Below, one piece after another: positions 30,780 to 42,144 of a stretch of DNA of 64,000 nt. The position numbers were made by a program, and so were the translations under genes. The stretch is from positions 2,327,644-2,391,643 of the forward strand of contig NZ_CP077717.1 in the NCBI RefSeq assembly GCF_019175345.1, written 5' to 3'. The stretch's first letter is position 1. Every line of letters begins with the position of its first letter. The notes beneath the pieces are model-generated. The model was not told the DNA's origin, did no database searches, and saw only the letters and a program-made list of their open reading frames with translations. This DNA is from Saccharolobus shibatae B12 (GTDB lineage: Archaea > Thermoproteota > Thermoprotei_A > Sulfolobales > Sulfolobaceae).

Positions 30780-32039
30780 ATGATTAACCGTTTTTCCATA
30801 GAGAAGGTTAAGGGATTAGAAATCATAGATTCTAGGGGCAATCCCACCATAAGAGTTTTCATAAGAACTAATGACGGTGTTGAATCCTTTGGAGACGCGC
30901 CAGCAGGAGCTTCTAAAGGAACAAGAGAGGCAATCGAAGTCAGGGATGAAAATGGGCTTACGGTGAAGAGAGCTGTGGATATTGTAAATTACATAATAGA
31001 TCCTGCGTTACACGGAATCGATGTAAGAGAACAAGGTATAATCGACAAAATACTAATAGATATAGACTCCACTGAGAATAAGTCTAAATTAGGAGGAAAC
31101 ACAATAATTGCAACATCCATAGCTGCATTAAAAACAGCTTCTAAGGCCTTGGGCCTAGAGGTTTTTAAATACATAGCTGGGCCTCGGTTACCTAAAATCC
31201 CAATACCTTTACTCAATATAATAAATGGCGGCTTACATGCTGGAAATAAGCTAAAAATACAAGAATTTATCATAGTACCAATTAAGTTTAATACTTTTAA
31301 AGAAGCTTTTTTCGCTGCCATAGAAGTATATAGAAATCTAAAAGGGCTAATATCAGAGAGATATGGTAAAATTTACACAGCAGTTGGAGATGAAGGAGGA
31401 TTCTCTCCACCTTTAGAAGAGACTAGAGAGGCCTTGGATCTGATATATACTTCAATAAATAATGCAGGCTATAAAGGAAAAATATATATGGGAATGGACG
31501 CTGCAGCGAGTGATTTCTACGATACTAAGAAAGAGAAATATATAATAAATGGCAAAGAATTGAATCCCAATCAATTACTTGAATTTTACCTCGACTTAGC
31601 TAAAGAATATCCCATAGTGTACTTAGAAGATCCATTCGAAGAGAATTCTTTCGATATGTTCAGTGAACTACAAAATAAACTAAATTCGACAATCGTCACT
31701 GGAGACGACCTATATACTACGAATATAAAATATCTAAAAATAGGTATAGAAAAGAGATCAACTAAAGGTGTTATAGTTAAGCCTAATCAAGTCGGTACAA
31801 TATCTGAAACATTTGAATTTACTAATCTTGCTAGAAGGAACTCAATAAAGTTAGTAACTAGCCATAGAAGTGGAGAGACGGAAGACAATTTCATAGCAGA
31901 ATTTGCAGTGGGAATTGAATCAGATTTCATAAAGACTGGTGCACCGGCAAGAGGAGAAAGAACTAGCAAATATAATAAACTATTAGAAATAGAAAATAAA
32001 TTTGGATTGGAATATGGAGGAAAATATTTCTATCTTTAA
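30780..32039 (+). CDS. eno: Enolase
   Basis: Interconverts 2-phosphoglycerate and phosphoenolpyruvate. The 419-residue protein has the N-terminal [12 protein letters not shown], the loop [11 protein letters not shown], the catalytic [13 protein letters not shown], metal ligands in [19 protein letters not shown] and VTGDDL, the base Lys in IVKPNQVGT, and [18 protein letters not shown]. Full length. The last 4 bases overlap the convergent small membrane protein gene. PEP synthase, the next gluconeogenic step, is encoded at 54.8-57.2 kb. Confidence 0.97.
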   Translation: MINRFSIEKVKGLEIIDSRGNPTIRVFIRTNDGVESFGDAPAGASKGTREAIEVRDENGLTVKRAVDIVNYIIDPALHGIDVREQGIIDKILIDIDSTENKSKLGGNTIIATSIAALKTASKALGLEVFKYIAGPRLPKIPIPLLNIINGGLHAGNKLKIQEFIIVPIKFNTFKEAFFAAIEVYRNLKGLISERYGKIYTAVGDEGGFSPPLEETREALDLIYTSINNAGYKGKIYMGMDAAASDFYDTKKEKYIINGKELNPNQLLEFYLDLAKEYPIVYLEDPFEENSFDMFSELQNKLNSTIVTGDDLYTTNIKYLKIGIEKRSTKGVIVKPNQVGTISETFEFTNLARRNSIKLVTSHRSGETEDNFIAEFAVGIESDFIKTGAPARGERTSKYNKLLEIENKFGLEYGGKYFYL

Positions 32040-32287
32040 GGCAATAATATCCCTAACAATACAAGGAAAATTGCTATTCCTAGTAAGAACAATATGAACT
32101 CCTTAGTTGACATTGATGGAACTGCTCTAGCTGCCTTCGTTAAACCATAAATTATACCACCTATTATAATGATAAGCAAAAGAGCGAAGCCTATAAGAAC
32201 TAGTATATAGCTTATTGGCTCTATGTTTAGGTTGCCTACTAGATGAGAAAGCTGCGAGGATATATTACTAAGAGCTTGGGTTGACAT
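32036..32287 (-). CDS. Small membrane protein next to cdvA, 83 aa
   Basis: I do not recognise it. An 83-residue protein with a polar N-terminus, a strong membrane helix at 28-48 ([20 protein letters not shown]), a short basic loop ([14 protein letters not shown]), and a second helix at 65-82. Two-helix hairpin topology is likely. It is divergent from the cdvA transcription unit, with the candidate C/D sRNA and the cdvA promoter between them. A link to the cell division membrane site is a guess from position only. Confidence 0.55.
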   Translation of the reverse strand: MSTQALSNISSQLSHLVGNLNIEPISYILVLIGFALLLIIIIGGIIYGLTKAARAVPSMSTKEFILFLLGIAIFLVLLGILLP

Positions 32288-32321
32288 AACTCTATTCGAA
32301 ATAATAATTAATGTTCACTAT

Positions 32322-32331
32322 GCTTTTTAAG
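32322..32331 (+). promoter_or_regulatory. TATA element of candidate C/D sRNA
   Basis: CTTTTTAAGC at about 32321-32331 lies about 26 bases before 32353, just ahead of the C box at 32357. It is separate from the cdvA TATA box downstream, so the sRNA would have its own promoter. Confidence 0.4.
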
Positions 32332-32352
32332 CTTGGTCACATAATATTCCCT

Positions 32353-33181
<829 letters not shown>

Positions 33182-33193
33182 CTAAACTAGTGA

Positions 33194-33979
<786 letters not shown>

Positions 33980-33994
33980 TAGGGGGTTATGTAG

Positions 33995-35113
33995 ATGAGT
34001 GCTCAAGTAATGCTAGAAGATATGGCTAGAAAATACGCTATCCTTGCAGTAAAAGCTGATAAGGAGGGTAAGGTAGAGGATGCAATAACGTATTATAAGA
34101 AAGCCATAGAGGTTTTGAGCCAGATCATAGTCCTTTATCCAGAATCAGTAGCGAGAACTGCGTATGAGCAGATGATTAATGAGTACAAGAAAAGAATAAG
34201 TTATCTGGAAAAAGTCTTGCCAGCCTCTAGCGATGGTGGAGGAGATGGTACAACTACACCTGAGGAAGTGGTAGTTACCGAGAAACCAAAGGTCTCGTTT
34301 AAAGATATAGTTGGTTTAGATGATGTGAAGGAGGCATTAAGAGAAGCAATAATATACCCAACTAAGAGACCAGATCTATTCCCCTTAGGCTGGCCAAGAG
34401 GAATTTTGCTATATGGTCCTCCAGGTTGTGGTAAAACTATGATAGCTGCAGCAGTAGCAAATGAGATAGACTCCATTTTCATACAACTAGATGCTGCGTC
34501 AGTAATGTCAAAGTGGTTAGGAGAAGCTGAGAAAAATGTAGCAAATGTGTTCAAAATGGCTAGGGAAGAGTCTAAAAAGCAAAATAAACCTGCTATAATA
34601 TTTATAGATGAGCTAGACGCATTGCTAGGAGTTTACTCTACTGAGGTAGGAGGAGAAGCAAGAGTAAGAAACCAATTTCTGAAGGAAATGGATGGGCTTT
34701 TGGACAAATCAGAAAACTATAAAGTGTATGTTGTAGGTGCTACAAATAAGCCTTGGAGGTTAGATGAAGCCTTCTTAAGAAGATTTCAAAAAAGAATATA
34801 TGTACCATTACCTGATTATGAACAACGATTATCGCTATTCAAATATTATACTTCGAAGATTAAATTGGATACTGAGGTAAGCCTAGAAGAGTTAGCTAAA
34901 TTAACTGAAGGATACACAGCGAGCGATATTAGGGATATAGTTCAAGCAGCACATATAAAAGTTGTCAAAGAAATGTTTAAGAATAATTTAGGTGAACCAA
35001 GAACAATTACACTCCAGGACTTTAAGGATATATTAAAAGTCAGAATGCCAAGTGTTAATCCAGAATTAATAAAGGCTTATGAGGCGTGGACAGAGAAGTT
35101 TAAGGCATTATAG
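33995..35113 (+). CDS. cdvC: Vps4-like AAA ATPase CdvC
   Basis: The ATPase that remodels and disassembles the ESCRT-III ring. The 372 residues have an N-terminal MIT domain (about 5-75; [20 protein letters not shown]), a linker, and an AAA domain with Walker [12 protein letters not shown], Walker [12 protein letters not shown], sensor VVGATNKPW, and the arginine region [20 protein letters not shown] linker and a C-terminal helix complete it. Its 3' end is 4 bases from the candidate topA-overlapping sRNA on the other strand. Confidence 0.96.
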   Translation: MSAQVMLEDMARKYAILAVKADKEGKVEDAITYYKKAIEVLSQIIVLYPESVARTAYEQMINEYKKRISYLEKVLPASSDGGGDGTTTPEEVVVTEKPKVSFKDIVGLDDVKEALREAIIYPTKRPDLFPLGWPRGILLYGPPGCGKTMIAAAVANEIDSIFIQLDAASVMSKWLGEAEKNVANVFKMAREESKKQNKPAIIFIDELDALLGVYSTEVGGEARVRNQFLKEMDGLLDKSENYKVYVVGATNKPWRLDEAFLRRFQKRIYVPLPDYEQRLSLFKYYTSKIKLDTEVSLEELAKLTEGYTASDIRDIVQAAHIKVVKEMFKNNLGEPRTITLQDFKDILKVRMPSVNPELIKAYEAWTEKFKAL

Positions 35114-35175
35114 GAACTCAGTTACCCCAGAGTTTACCTCATCTTTTCAGATTGGCATGACTTTCATCATTCATG
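35114..35175 (-). ncRNA. Candidate C/D box sRNA over the topA 3' end
   Basis: On the minus strand, 5' to 3': box C ATGATGA (35170-35164), a 13-base guide, box D' CTGA (35150-35147), a 4-base spacer, box C' ATGAGGT (35142-35136), a 14-base guide, and box D CTGA (35121-35118). C, D and D' match the consensus exactly, and spacings are canonical for a dual-guide archaeal C/D sRNA. It overlaps the last codons of topA on the same strand and the gap to cdvC. The guides AAGTCATGCCAAT and AAACTCTGGGGTAA would select targets I cannot identify from memory. Confidence 0.7.
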
Positions 35176-37172
35176 TTAAGCATGTAAGTTACTATATCTT
35201 TTACGTATTTACCCGTTGATTTACTACTACTGATTCTCTTTAAAATCTTTTTATGATCATATTTTGTCCTTTCCTCCCAAATTCTCACAGCATCTAAAAG
35301 CTTAGTTTTGGCTTCATAGTGATATTTACATAATCCATCCTTATACTGCTCCAGATCACAAAATTTACACTTTACAATTTTTATGAGGCCTAAAGCTTTA
35401 GCTAAGGACTCTCCTACTCTATCTTTATTTGCCTTATATTCATCTATAAATTTATTTAATTTTTCTATGTTTTCTTTAATAACCTCGCTTTCTAAAATTT
35501 TGCCAGTCTTTATCATTTCTAATTTATTTTCCATATCTGCAGTCATTCTAACATCAACTATATCCGGGAAAAATTTGTTTAATAGCTCAGCAATATAGAA
35601 ACCTAATTTTGTCGGGACTATATAGCTCCCGTTACTAGTCAAATATCTCCTCTTCACTAGGATCTCAATTATTCTTCCTCTAGTAGCCTCTGTACCTAAG
35701 TCAGAAGATTCCATCCATTTAAGTAATGAAACCTTTGTATATCTAGAAGTGGGTTTACTTAAACTAATATTTACTTTTCCATCTGAAATTATACCCTCAT
35801 CACCTTTTGAGAGAAGTATTGGTTTATCTTCTCTTACATTATGAAAGTGATATATATCTAGCCAATTTCTCTCTAGTATTTTTGTATATGAGACTGAGAA
35901 CTCTAAGGGAAAATCAGCCACTTTCAAGGTGTAAATAGTGTTTGATAGTTTAGCATCAGCAGATACTGAAGCCAAAAATCTTCTTGCTATTAGGTCATAT
36001 ATCTTGAATTTGTTATTAGGTAAATTTTTAGGAGGTTCGCCAGTAGGGTGAATTGCGGGATGTGCAGGGTCGTCCTTAAAGCCTTGCCTAACAATATATT
36101 TCCCTCTTGTAATTTTCCTCACTAAATCAACTAGCTTTCTATACGAACTATTCTCCAAACCTTTGATTATATTGTAAATATTAATAGTTGAAGGTATTTT
36201 TTGACTATTAGTTCTTGGGTAACTTATTAGTCCGTCCAAATAAAGATCTTCTGCTATACGTTCTACGTTATATGGAGATATACCATATATTCTGCCAGCT
36301 TCTACCTGGAGATCAGTGAGATTAAATGGAGGAGGTCTTTCTAATATTCTAATCTTATTTTCAACTTGCGTAACTTTTACGGTCTTATTTATTAATTTAT
36401 TCAAAAATTCCTTTGCTTCAGCAAGTTTTTCGAATTCCTTATTTATCTTAATATTCAGTGAATAATCTTTAATTTTTACGATAACTGAAACAGTAAATTT
36501 AGGTAATGGAATAAATAGGTTTCTTTCAATTTCAGAGTTGACAACTTGGACAAGAGTTGGGCTTTGAACCCTGCCCGCACTTAATATCACTCTTTTCTTT
36601 GCGAAATCTTGTAAAGAAATCATAAGAGCTCTACTAACATTAATTCCCCATAACCAGTCAATTTTATGCCTAGCTACTCCAGCGTTTATCATATCGTAAT
36701 CTAATGTAGACATATTCCTAAATGCTGATAATATGTCACTTTTAGTCAGCGCTGAAAATTTCATTCGTTTAGCTTTCTTAATATCACCTAGATATTTGAT
36801 TATTAAATAGCCAATTACAGAGCCTTCTATGTCGTAATCACATGCATTGATAAAGCCTAAAGCGTATTTGCTAAGAGACGAGATAAGTTGATAGTATCTT
36901 TTTGTGTAGTAACTATTCTTATCAATCTCCCATAAAGGTTTCCAGTCGGCATCATATACAGGGAAACCACTCTTCCCTTGTAACCCAAAAAGATGTCCTG
37001 CCGCAGGGACAACAACATATTTACTGTTATCATGATCTTTTATTATCCAATAGTTAACGTTATATTTTCTACATAAAATAGGTTTCTCTGAAAGAGCTTC
37101 AGCAATTTTTTTCGCCGCTTTTGACTTTTCTGCAATTATAAGGTAATAGTTGTTTACATTACATAAATTCAT
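35139..37172 (-). CDS. topA: Type IA DNA topoisomerase (TopA/topo III type)
   Basis: Relaxes or decatenates DNA through a 5'-phosphotyrosine. The 677-residue protein has the N-terminal TOPRIM ([20 protein letters not shown] and [15 protein letters not shown] with the DxDxE-like acidic set), the catalytic Tyr in [12 protein letters not shown], and [18 protein letters not shown]-terminal [17 protein letters not shown] zinc motif is present (about 617-633). There is no helicase part, so it is not reverse gyrase. The 3' end coincides with a candidate C/D sRNA; the 5' end is 5 bases after rpo6. Confidence 0.95.
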   Translation of the reverse strand: MNLCNVNNYYLIIAEKSKAAKKIAEALSEKPILCRKYNVNYWIIKDHDNSKYVVVPAAGHLFGLQGKSGFPVYDADWKPLWEIDKNSYYTKRYYQLISSLSKYALGFINACDYDIEGSVIGYLIIKYLGDIKKAKRMKFSALTKSDILSAFRNMSTLDYDMINAGVARHKIDWLWGINVSRALMISLQDFAKKRVILSAGRVQSPTLVQVVNSEIERNLFIPLPKFTVSVIVKIKDYSLNIKINKEFEKLAEAKEFLNKLINKTVKVTQVENKIRILERPPPFNLTDLQVEAGRIYGISPYNVERIAEDLYLDGLISYPRTNSQKIPSTINIYNIIKGLENSSYRKLVDLVRKITRGKYIVRQGFKDDPAHPAIHPTGEPPKNLPNNKFKIYDLIARRFLASVSADAKLSNTIYTLKVADFPLEFSVSYTKILERNWLDIYHFHNVREDKPILLSKGDEGIISDGKVNISLSKPTSRYTKVSLLKWMESSDLGTEATRGRIIEILVKRRYLTSNGSYIVPTKLGFYIAELLNKFFPDIVDVRMTADMENKLEMIKTGKILESEVIKENIEKLNKFIDEYKANKDRVGESLAKALGLIKIVKCKFCDLEQYKDGLCKYHYEAKTKLLDAVRIWEERTKYDHKKILKRISSSKSTGKYVKDIVTYMLNMNDESHANLKR

Positions 37173-37177
37173 CTTAT

Positions 37178-37465
37178 TTAACTCTTTCTAAGAGATAATA
37201 AAATTATTTTTCCATTTGGTAATCTTCTCCTAATAGTTATTGGAAGAACTCCTCTCTTAAACTCCTCCTCAGCTATACTAATAACATCAGTCGAACTTAT
37301 GTTATTTATATCAATTAAGGCTGGTGCACCCATGGCTAGTTGTAATGCTCTAGCACTTATTACTCTGGCGATCTCGTATCTAGTTAGTTTATTCTGCCAT
37401 AGAGAAACAAAAACTTCATTAAAATGTAAATCCTGGGACAAAATTCCATCCCTCTCTAATCCCAT
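37178..37465 (-). CDS. rpo6: RNA polymerase subunit Rpo6 (RpoK)
   Basis: The archaeal omega/Rpb6 homologue, 95 residues, needed for polymerase assembly. [26 protein letters not shown] is the conserved fold, followed by [22 protein letters not shown]. The N-terminal extension (about 25 residues) is typical of Sulfolobus. The 5' end overlaps the aminotransferase stop by 10 bases, placing it in the minus-strand serA-aminotransferase-rpo6-topA run. Confidence 0.92.
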
Positions 37466-38577
37466 AAAACTTCAACTTTTAACTCTTCCGGCAACTCACA
37501 TTCTTTTGGAATTTCAAACTCAACGTTCTTTTTAATTATTTCACTTATACTATTAACTAATCTTCTAATTGCTCTATCATCAACTACACCTAAAATCCCT
37601 ATTCTTACTATTTTATCCCTTAATTCACCCATACCCTTAGTAATCTCAATATTTCTCTTCTTTAGCTCTGACATAAATGTATCTAAAGGAATAGGAGGAA
37701 ACGCTGCAACTACCGTGTTGGAGAAATTAGTATCATTACCTAACAATTTAAATCCCATCGTCGACATTACTCGCCTTAAATACCTTGCACAAGCTTCATG
37801 CCTCTTCCATCTATTTTCTATTCCTTCTTTATCCAGTAATTCAGCAGCCCTTCTAGAAGCAAAAAATGCTCCTACCGTAGGAGTAAATGGTGTCTCTCCT
37901 TTATCTTGAAACTTTAAATGAAGTGATAAATCTAGATAACTAGGTAAATCGGATTCTACCAATTCATTCAAGCCCTCATCAGACAACGCAGCGAATCCTA
38001 CCCCCGGTATGCTTGCTAAAGCTTTCTGGCTGCCAGTTACTACACAATCAATTTTCCACTGATTAACATATAGCGGATAGGCAGCAAACCCTGATACTGA
38101 ATCAATAAGAAGCTTTAATCCTGCACCTTTTACAACATCAGCTATCTTTTGAAGGTCTCTAAAGGCTATACCCGTGCTAGTCTCATTATGAACTAACGCT
38201 ACTGTAGTAGCGTCTTTATTTTCCTCAATAGCCTTTTTTATTTCCTCAAGTGTAAAGGATTCCCCTAATTTTTTCTCGTAACTAATTACCTTTGCTCCAC
38301 GTCTAACTAACGATTCTTTTAATCTGTGTCCGAACTCGCCATAAGGGAATGTTAATACTTTCTCCTCTCTTTTTACCATTGAATAGACCATAGATTCTAC
38401 AGCTAAGGTACCGGAGCCACTTAATAGTGCAACACGAGTAGATCCAAAATGTTTATTCATCAGAAACTCTAATGTTTTCACAGTTTCTCTAAATTTCTCT
38501 GATCTATGATTCACTAAATGAAGAGAAGCTTGTAGAACACTATAAGGAACATTGACTGGACCGGGAATTAGCATCAT
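37456..38577 (-). CDS. Class V aminotransferase (serine/phosphoserine or alanine-glyoxylate type)
   Basis: A PLP aminotransferase of 373 residues. The PLP lysine is in [20 protein letters not shown], with [16 protein letters not shown] before it. [14 protein letters not shown] is the phosphate-side loop. The family includes serine-pyruvate, alanine-glyoxylate and phosphoserine aminotransferases. It directly follows serA (4-base overlap), so it probably aminates phosphohydroxypyruvate or hydroxypyruvate in serine synthesis, or serves serine/glyoxylate interconversion. The exact substrate is inferred from context only. Confidence 0.85.
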
Positions 38578-39545
38578 TTGAGAACACCGATTTCTTTTAA
38601 AGCAGTGATGAGATTGTCTGTTGTGACTACTGCTACCCTATGCTGTGCTTCTTTAGTTTGAGCACCAATGTGAGTAGTTACTATCACTCTCTCATGTCTC
38701 AATAATTTAATCTCCCAATCCTCTTTAGGAGGTTCGTTCCACAAAACGTCTGTAGCATAAGTTAGTTGCTTTTTATCAATACATTCTAGTAATGCCTTAC
38801 CATCTATTACTACGGCTCTACTGGTGTTGATTATGATTGCATTATCTTTGACGTAATTAAATGTATCTTTATTAAGGATTGGTTTAGCGTCTTTACCTAC
38901 TGTAACGTGAAAGGTTATTACGTCTGAGTTCTTTAGCAATTCCTCTAAACTTTCAGCTACCTTGACTCCAAGCATATTCGCCTTTTCTTTTATATCGATA
39001 ACATCATATGCAATTACGTTCATATCTAATGCCTTACATACCTTAGCTACTTTGGTACCAATTCTGCCGAATCCTATAACACCTATAGTCTTACCTGCTA
39101 ACTCAATTCCCTCTATTTTCTTGAATATGCCACCCTTTGCCATATTCATGGAATCATATAGTTTTCTAGCTGCTGTAAGAAGTAATCCTATAGTTAGTTC
39201 TGCTGCAGAATCTGTAGAAGCCCCTGGTGCATATACTATTTTTATATTTCTCTTGGATGCCTCTTCTGTATCTATATTGTCTAGCCCTATCCCGGCTCTG
39301 GCTATAATCTTAAGATTAGTCCCATAACGGATTATCTCCTTATCTACTTTAGTTCTGCTTCTTACTACTAAAACTTGATACTGGTCTATTATCTTTAGTA
39401 ATTCCTCTCTTGAAATTTCAGGTTTATAGTCAACTATTAATCCATTGCTTTGTAAAGTTTTTATCATGTATTGATCTACTGGATCAGTTATTAATACTTT
39501 GAAATCTAATTTGTTTATAGAGTTTATACCTTGTATAGTTTCCAT
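38574..39545 (-). CDS. serA: D-3-phosphoglycerate dehydrogenase
   Basis: First enzyme of phosphorylated serine synthesis: 3-phosphoglycerate to 3-phosphohydroxypyruvate with NAD. The 323-residue short form has no ACT domain. Substrate region [12 protein letters not shown], Rossmann loop [15 protein letters not shown], and catalytic His in [13 protein letters not shown] are clear. I start at ATG 39545, preceded by AGGTGG; GTG 39554 overlaps that ribosome binding site. It overlaps the aminotransferase by 4 bases. Confidence 0.92.
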   Translation of the reverse strand: METIQGINSINKLDFKVLITDPVDQYMIKTLQSNGLIVDYKPEISREELLKIIDQYQVLVVRSRTKVDKEIIRYGTNLKIIARAGIGLDNIDTEEASKRNIKIVYAPGASTDSAAELTIGLLLTAARKLYDSMNMAKGGIFKKIEGIELAGKTIGVIGFGRIGTKVAKVCKALDMNVIAYDVIDIKEKANMLGVKVAESLEELLKNSDVITFHVTVGKDAKPILNKDTFNYVKDNAIIINTSRAVVIDGKALLECIDKKQLTYATDVLWNEPPKEDWEIKLLRHERVIVTTHIGAQTKEAQHRVAVVTTDNLITALKEIGVLK

Positions 39546-39749
39546 ACATGCCACCTGAAACTTTCAAGAATATGATTTAGTTTAACATGATGATGAGAAT
39601 GAGCTTGAGAAAAATGAGGAGAATAAAATAATAATAATAAGATCTAATTTTCTTAAAAGTTGAGTAAATTCGAACTCCCTTTTCAGCATACTAGGGTTTT
39701 TCATGATGAGTCATATCAAACTACAACTGCTGGTTTATATTTTTTATTG
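39546..39749. other. Intergenic region serA-ogg2
   Basis: About 200 bases with no gene I can support. It contains two ATGATGA motifs on the plus strand (near 39587 and 39703) that look like C boxes, but no suitably spaced CTGA D box follows, and only a 14-codon frame. The serA promoter should be here, near the AATTTACTC/TTTAAG stretch read on the minus strand. Confidence 0.35.
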
Positions 39750-40373
39750 CTACTTAACTATAGTATTAGTCTCCTTATACCATATAAACAGATCCAATAT
39801 ACCTACACTTATATTTAAATTTAAAGCGATGCTTTTCAAAACACTCTCCAAAGATACATAGCGACTTTTTGATAAATGTTTAACGTTAGTTTCTCCTATC
39901 GCACCTATTCTCTTCATAAAATCTATAAGATGTCTGTCTATAATTGCCAGATCGAAATAACCAACATTCCTAAGAAAGTGACTAGCTTCTTTCATCCCTA
40001 TTCCTTTTATGTTTAATAACTTCTCCCTAGCCAATTGTTGATCACTATCCGCTAAAGGCTTTATCTCCTCTTTTAACTTTCCATATACCTTCTCCCTAGC
40101 CATAATAATATATTTTGTCTTCAAATTATAAAATCTATATTTACATGATTTAAGAACATTTCTGATTACTTCTTCATTAGCGTAGTAGATTTTGTCTCCC
40201 AAACAGTTTAGGGCTTGATAAGCCGAAATGAAAGACGAGTTAGCAGTTAGCAAACATAATGTGAGTTCCCTAAACCACACTTCCTCATTTGATAAATTAT
40301 TTAACCTAAATTCGTCAACTCTTTCCAGAACTCTTGCTTTTACTCTTGGATTTTGAATTAGACTTCTTAGCAC
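39750..40373 (-). CDS. ogg2: 8-oxoguanine DNA glycosylase/AP lyase (Ogg2 type)
   Basis: Removes 8-oxoguanine and cleaves the resulting abasic site. The 207-residue helix-hairpin-helix enzyme has [20 protein letters not shown] with catalytic K128, and D146 in [11 protein letters not shown]. The spacing matches archaeal Ogg2. Its first 59 bases overlap, in another frame, the Lys/Ser-rich tail of the upstream gene. The full 207-residue form matches the S. solfataricus enzyme as I remember it, so the overlap seems real. Confidence 0.92.
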   Translation of the reverse strand: MLRSLIQNPRVKARVLERVDEFRLNNLSNEEVWFRELTLCLLTANSSFISAYQALNCLGDKIYYANEEVIRNVLKSCKYRFYNLKTKYIIMAREKVYGKLKEEIKPLADSDQQLAREKLLNIKGIGMKEASHFLRNVGYFDLAIIDRHLIDFMKRIGAIGETNVKHLSKSRYVSLESVLKSIALNLNISVGILDLFIWYKETNTIVK

Positions 40374-40836
40374 GCTTTTTACTCCTCTTTTTCTTCTTTC
40401 TAGCCCTCTTTACACTATCTTTCTTTTCAGGAATAGGTGGATTAATATCTGACATCGATATTATTTTAGTACCATCGTGAGTAAAGAATACTATAAATGG
40501 TAAATCTCTTTTAATCAAAACTCCACCAATAACATCGCTCATATTTACGTCAATTCTTGTAATCTGAACTTGATCTCCATTTGCAACCTGAGGAACACCT
40601 ATGGAAATAACATTTAATGGACGAGAGAATTGAAAGTCTAAATTAAATCTGCCATTGATATATTTCTCATTACTTCCCTCAATTATTACAACATCATTAG
40701 CCTCATCCGGCATTATTGATTCCAAATCACGAATTCCATCTATGATTTCAGCTTCTTTGGTTCTGCGTAAAGTATAAAGTAAAACAACATCGTTAATTTT
40801 TAAAGGTTCTAGCTTATAATACGATGCTAAGTTCAT
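40315..40836 (-). CDS. Hypothetical protein with Lys/Ser-rich tail, 173 aa
   Basis: I do not recognise it. Residues 1-135 form a beta-rich domain ([40 protein letters not shown]). The last 40 residues are a basic low-complexity tail alternating Lys with Arg and Ser. Such tails often bind nucleic acid or the ribosome. The tail is encoded in the 59-base overlap with ogg2. The gene starts a minus-strand pair with ogg2 and is divergent from the zinc-ribbon gene at 40946. Confidence 0.55.
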   Translation of the reverse strand: MNLASYYKLEPLKINDVVLLYTLRRTKEAEIIDGIRDLESIMPDEANDVVIIEGSNEKYINGRFNLDFQFSRPLNVISIGVPQVANGDQVQITRIDVNMSDVIGGVLIKRDLPFIVFFTHDGTKIISMSDINPPIPEKKDSVKRARKKKKRSKKRAKKSNSKSKSKSKSSGKS

Positions 40837-40857
40837 CTAATAAATACACCTCTTCTT

Positions 40858-40871
40858 AGACTATAAAGTCT
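40858..40871. repeat. Short palindrome in divergent intergenic region
   Basis: AGACT-ATAA-AGTCT forms a perfect inverted repeat between the 173-residue gene and the zinc-ribbon gene. It is close to the minus-strand start (22 bases upstream) and could be an operator, but short palindromes are common in such AT-rich DNA. Confidence 0.25.
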
Positions 40872-40945
40872 TTTAAAGTAGACAAAGGTATAACGTCGAG
40901 AATAAAAATTTAAGTTAATTTGCATGAAGTGGTAGTGGGTATAAG

Positions 40946-41164
40946 ATGAGTATTAAAAACAGAGGCTCAAATGCATATGGGCACCTAGGATGGTTAACAG
41001 TATATTGTAGGATATGTAATAGGAAACTAGTAATAGGGACAGATATTATCTACAAATGCCCTAAGTGTGAAAAGAAATATTCAGCATACTTCTGCGAAGC
41101 AGATAAGAGAGGATTAAAGGGGAAGTGCCCATATTGTGGAACTGAGTTGGTACCGATTTTATGA
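40946..41164 (+). CDS. Small zinc-ribbon protein, 72 aa
   Basis: A 72-residue protein with three CxxC-type knuckles: C21-x2-C24 (VYCRICNRKL), C38-x2-C41 (YKCPKCEKKY) and C61-x2-C64 (KCPYCGTEL), plus C50. That is enough for one zinc site and most of a second. Basic residues lie between the knuckles, suggesting RNA or DNA binding, but I cannot name a family. A GTGGTAGTGGG run precedes the ATG. Its TGA overlaps the next ATG (ATGA at 41161). Confidence 0.65.
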   Translation: MSIKNRGSNAYGHLGWLTVYCRICNRKLVIGTDIIYKCPKCEKKYSAYFCEADKRGLKGKCPYCGTELVPIL

Positions 41165-41475
41165 CAGTAACAAACTATAATATAAATGGTCTAAATTTTT
41201 CTGTAATCTATGAGAATGGAATAGTAGTAGTATATATGGATGTAAATAAAGAAATAAAGAGAAGAAAACACGCAGAAGATGAAGAGAGATTAGTATATAT
41301 GGATGTAAATAAAGAAATAAAGAATGGAATATTGAGAAAGCTAGTAATATGTAACACTAAAATCTCATCTTACATTTGTAATGCAGTAGTAGAGGTTAAT
41401 AATAAGAATATAAATGAGGAGTTACTCCTAAATCTCTATAATGAAGTGGTAGAGGTTTCCGAGATTGTTATATAA
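41161..41475 (+). CDS. Hypothetical protein with internal repeat, 104 aa
   Basis: I do not recognise it. The frame is coupled to the zinc-ribbon gene by an ATGA overlap. Its oddity is that VYMDVNKEIK occurs twice, 21 residues apart, from an exact 33-base direct repeat. The residues between the copies (RRKHAEDEERL) are charged, unlike the beta-type flanks. Without the 63-base unit the protein would be about 83 residues. The 3' end overlaps the convergent 104-residue gene by 40 bases. Confidence 0.5.
   Translation: MTVTNYNINGLNFSVIYENGIVVVYMDVNKEIKRRKHAEDEERLVYMDVNKEIKNGILRKLVICNTKISSYICNAVVEVNNKNINEELLLNLYNEVVEVSEIVI
41228..41260 (+). repeat. 33-base direct repeat, copy 1
   Basis: This copy is identical to 41291-41323 and offset by 63 bases (21 codons, in frame). 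The 30 bases between the copies are not repeated elsewhere in the gene. Confidence 0.9.
41291..41323 (+). repeat. 33-base direct repeat, copy 2
   Basis: Second exact copy of the 41228-41260 sequence, encoding the second VYMDVNKEIK of the hypothetical protein. Confidence 0.9.
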
Positions 41476-41750
41476 AAACCTTGCGATCTTAACCTATTAT
41501 TAACTTCTCTCATGATCTCAACAACATATGTTGCATTATTTGACATTATTTTAAGTGACGCATTCATATCTTTTGAGAGCTGAGAACTGAAGTAGATCAA
41601 GAGAAGGGTGTCTTGATTCGGAGCACAGATATACGATGCCCCTATTTTTACCGGTTCACATAGATCTTTAAATACATCGTTAATAGATTGTGATAGGTAT
41701 CTTATTCTAAAAGGATCTTCAGCCAAAATCTTAAATCCCACTTCAAACAT
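41436..41750 (-). CDS. Hypothetical protein, possibly Pcc1-like, 104 aa
   Basis: A 104-residue protein without cysteine motifs or membrane segments: strand-like FEVGFKILAEDPFRIRYLSQ, then TLLLIYFSSQLSKDMNASLK, and a helix ATYVVEIMREVNNRL. The order strand-helix-strands-long helix and the length recall Pcc1, the dimeric subunit of the KEOPS tRNA-modification complex, but conserved identities are too few to assign it. It is convergent with the repeat-containing gene and 4 bases after the 129-residue gene on the same strand. Confidence 0.5.
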   Translation of the reverse strand: MFEVGFKILAEDPFRIRYLSQSINDVFKDLCEPVKIGASYICAPNQDTLLLIYFSSQLSKDMNASLKIMSNNATYVVEIMREVNNRLRSQGFYITISETSTTSL

Positions 41751-41754
41751 TTTC

Positions 41755-42144
41755 TCACTTCTTTTTGTTAATATTTATTTTCTTGACCGGGATTTTAATT
41801 TGTTCAAAAATTCTTTTTATAATTGTTACGTATTTATCGTCGCCATCTATTAGCTTTAGCTTTAACTTTCTATACTTCATTATTAGTACTATCTTCCCAT
41901 CGTTAATTACAATTATCCTACCTATTACACGCCCGTATAGGTTCCTTAGAAGGAAAAGATAAACATACGTACCTTTATTTGGAATATTTACAATTTTTGC
42001 TTCACCTACCTTATATGTAGGTCTTACTGATTTCCCAGGCAACTCTATCTGCTGTATTGCCCCATTTACGTCTACTTTAAATAGGAAGGTTCTTAATACA
42101 TGCTTATTTTTCTTGCTCTTCGAATTTTCTAACAATACTTCCAT
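41755..42144 (-). CDS. Hypothetical protein, 129 aa
   Basis: I do not recognise it. It is a basic, beta-rich 129-residue protein ([40 protein letters not shown]) with a Lys-rich C-terminus. The ATG at 42144 lies inside the end of the flavoprotein gene (41-base overlap) after GAGAGGG, a plausible ribosome binding site. It is likely coupled to the flavoprotein gene and to the 104-residue gene that follows. Confidence 0.5.
   Translation of the reverse strand: MEVLLENSKSKKNKHVLRTFLFKVDVNGAIQQIELPGKSVRPTYKVGEAKIVNIPNKGTYVYLFLLRNLYGRVIGRIIVINDGKIVLIMKYRKLKLKLIDGDDKYVTIIKRIFEQIKIPVKKININKKK

Noticed and set aside
39585..39715. C/D box sRNA in the serA-ogg2 gap
   Set aside because: Two ATGATGA motifs are present but no CTGA follows at suitable distance on either strand.
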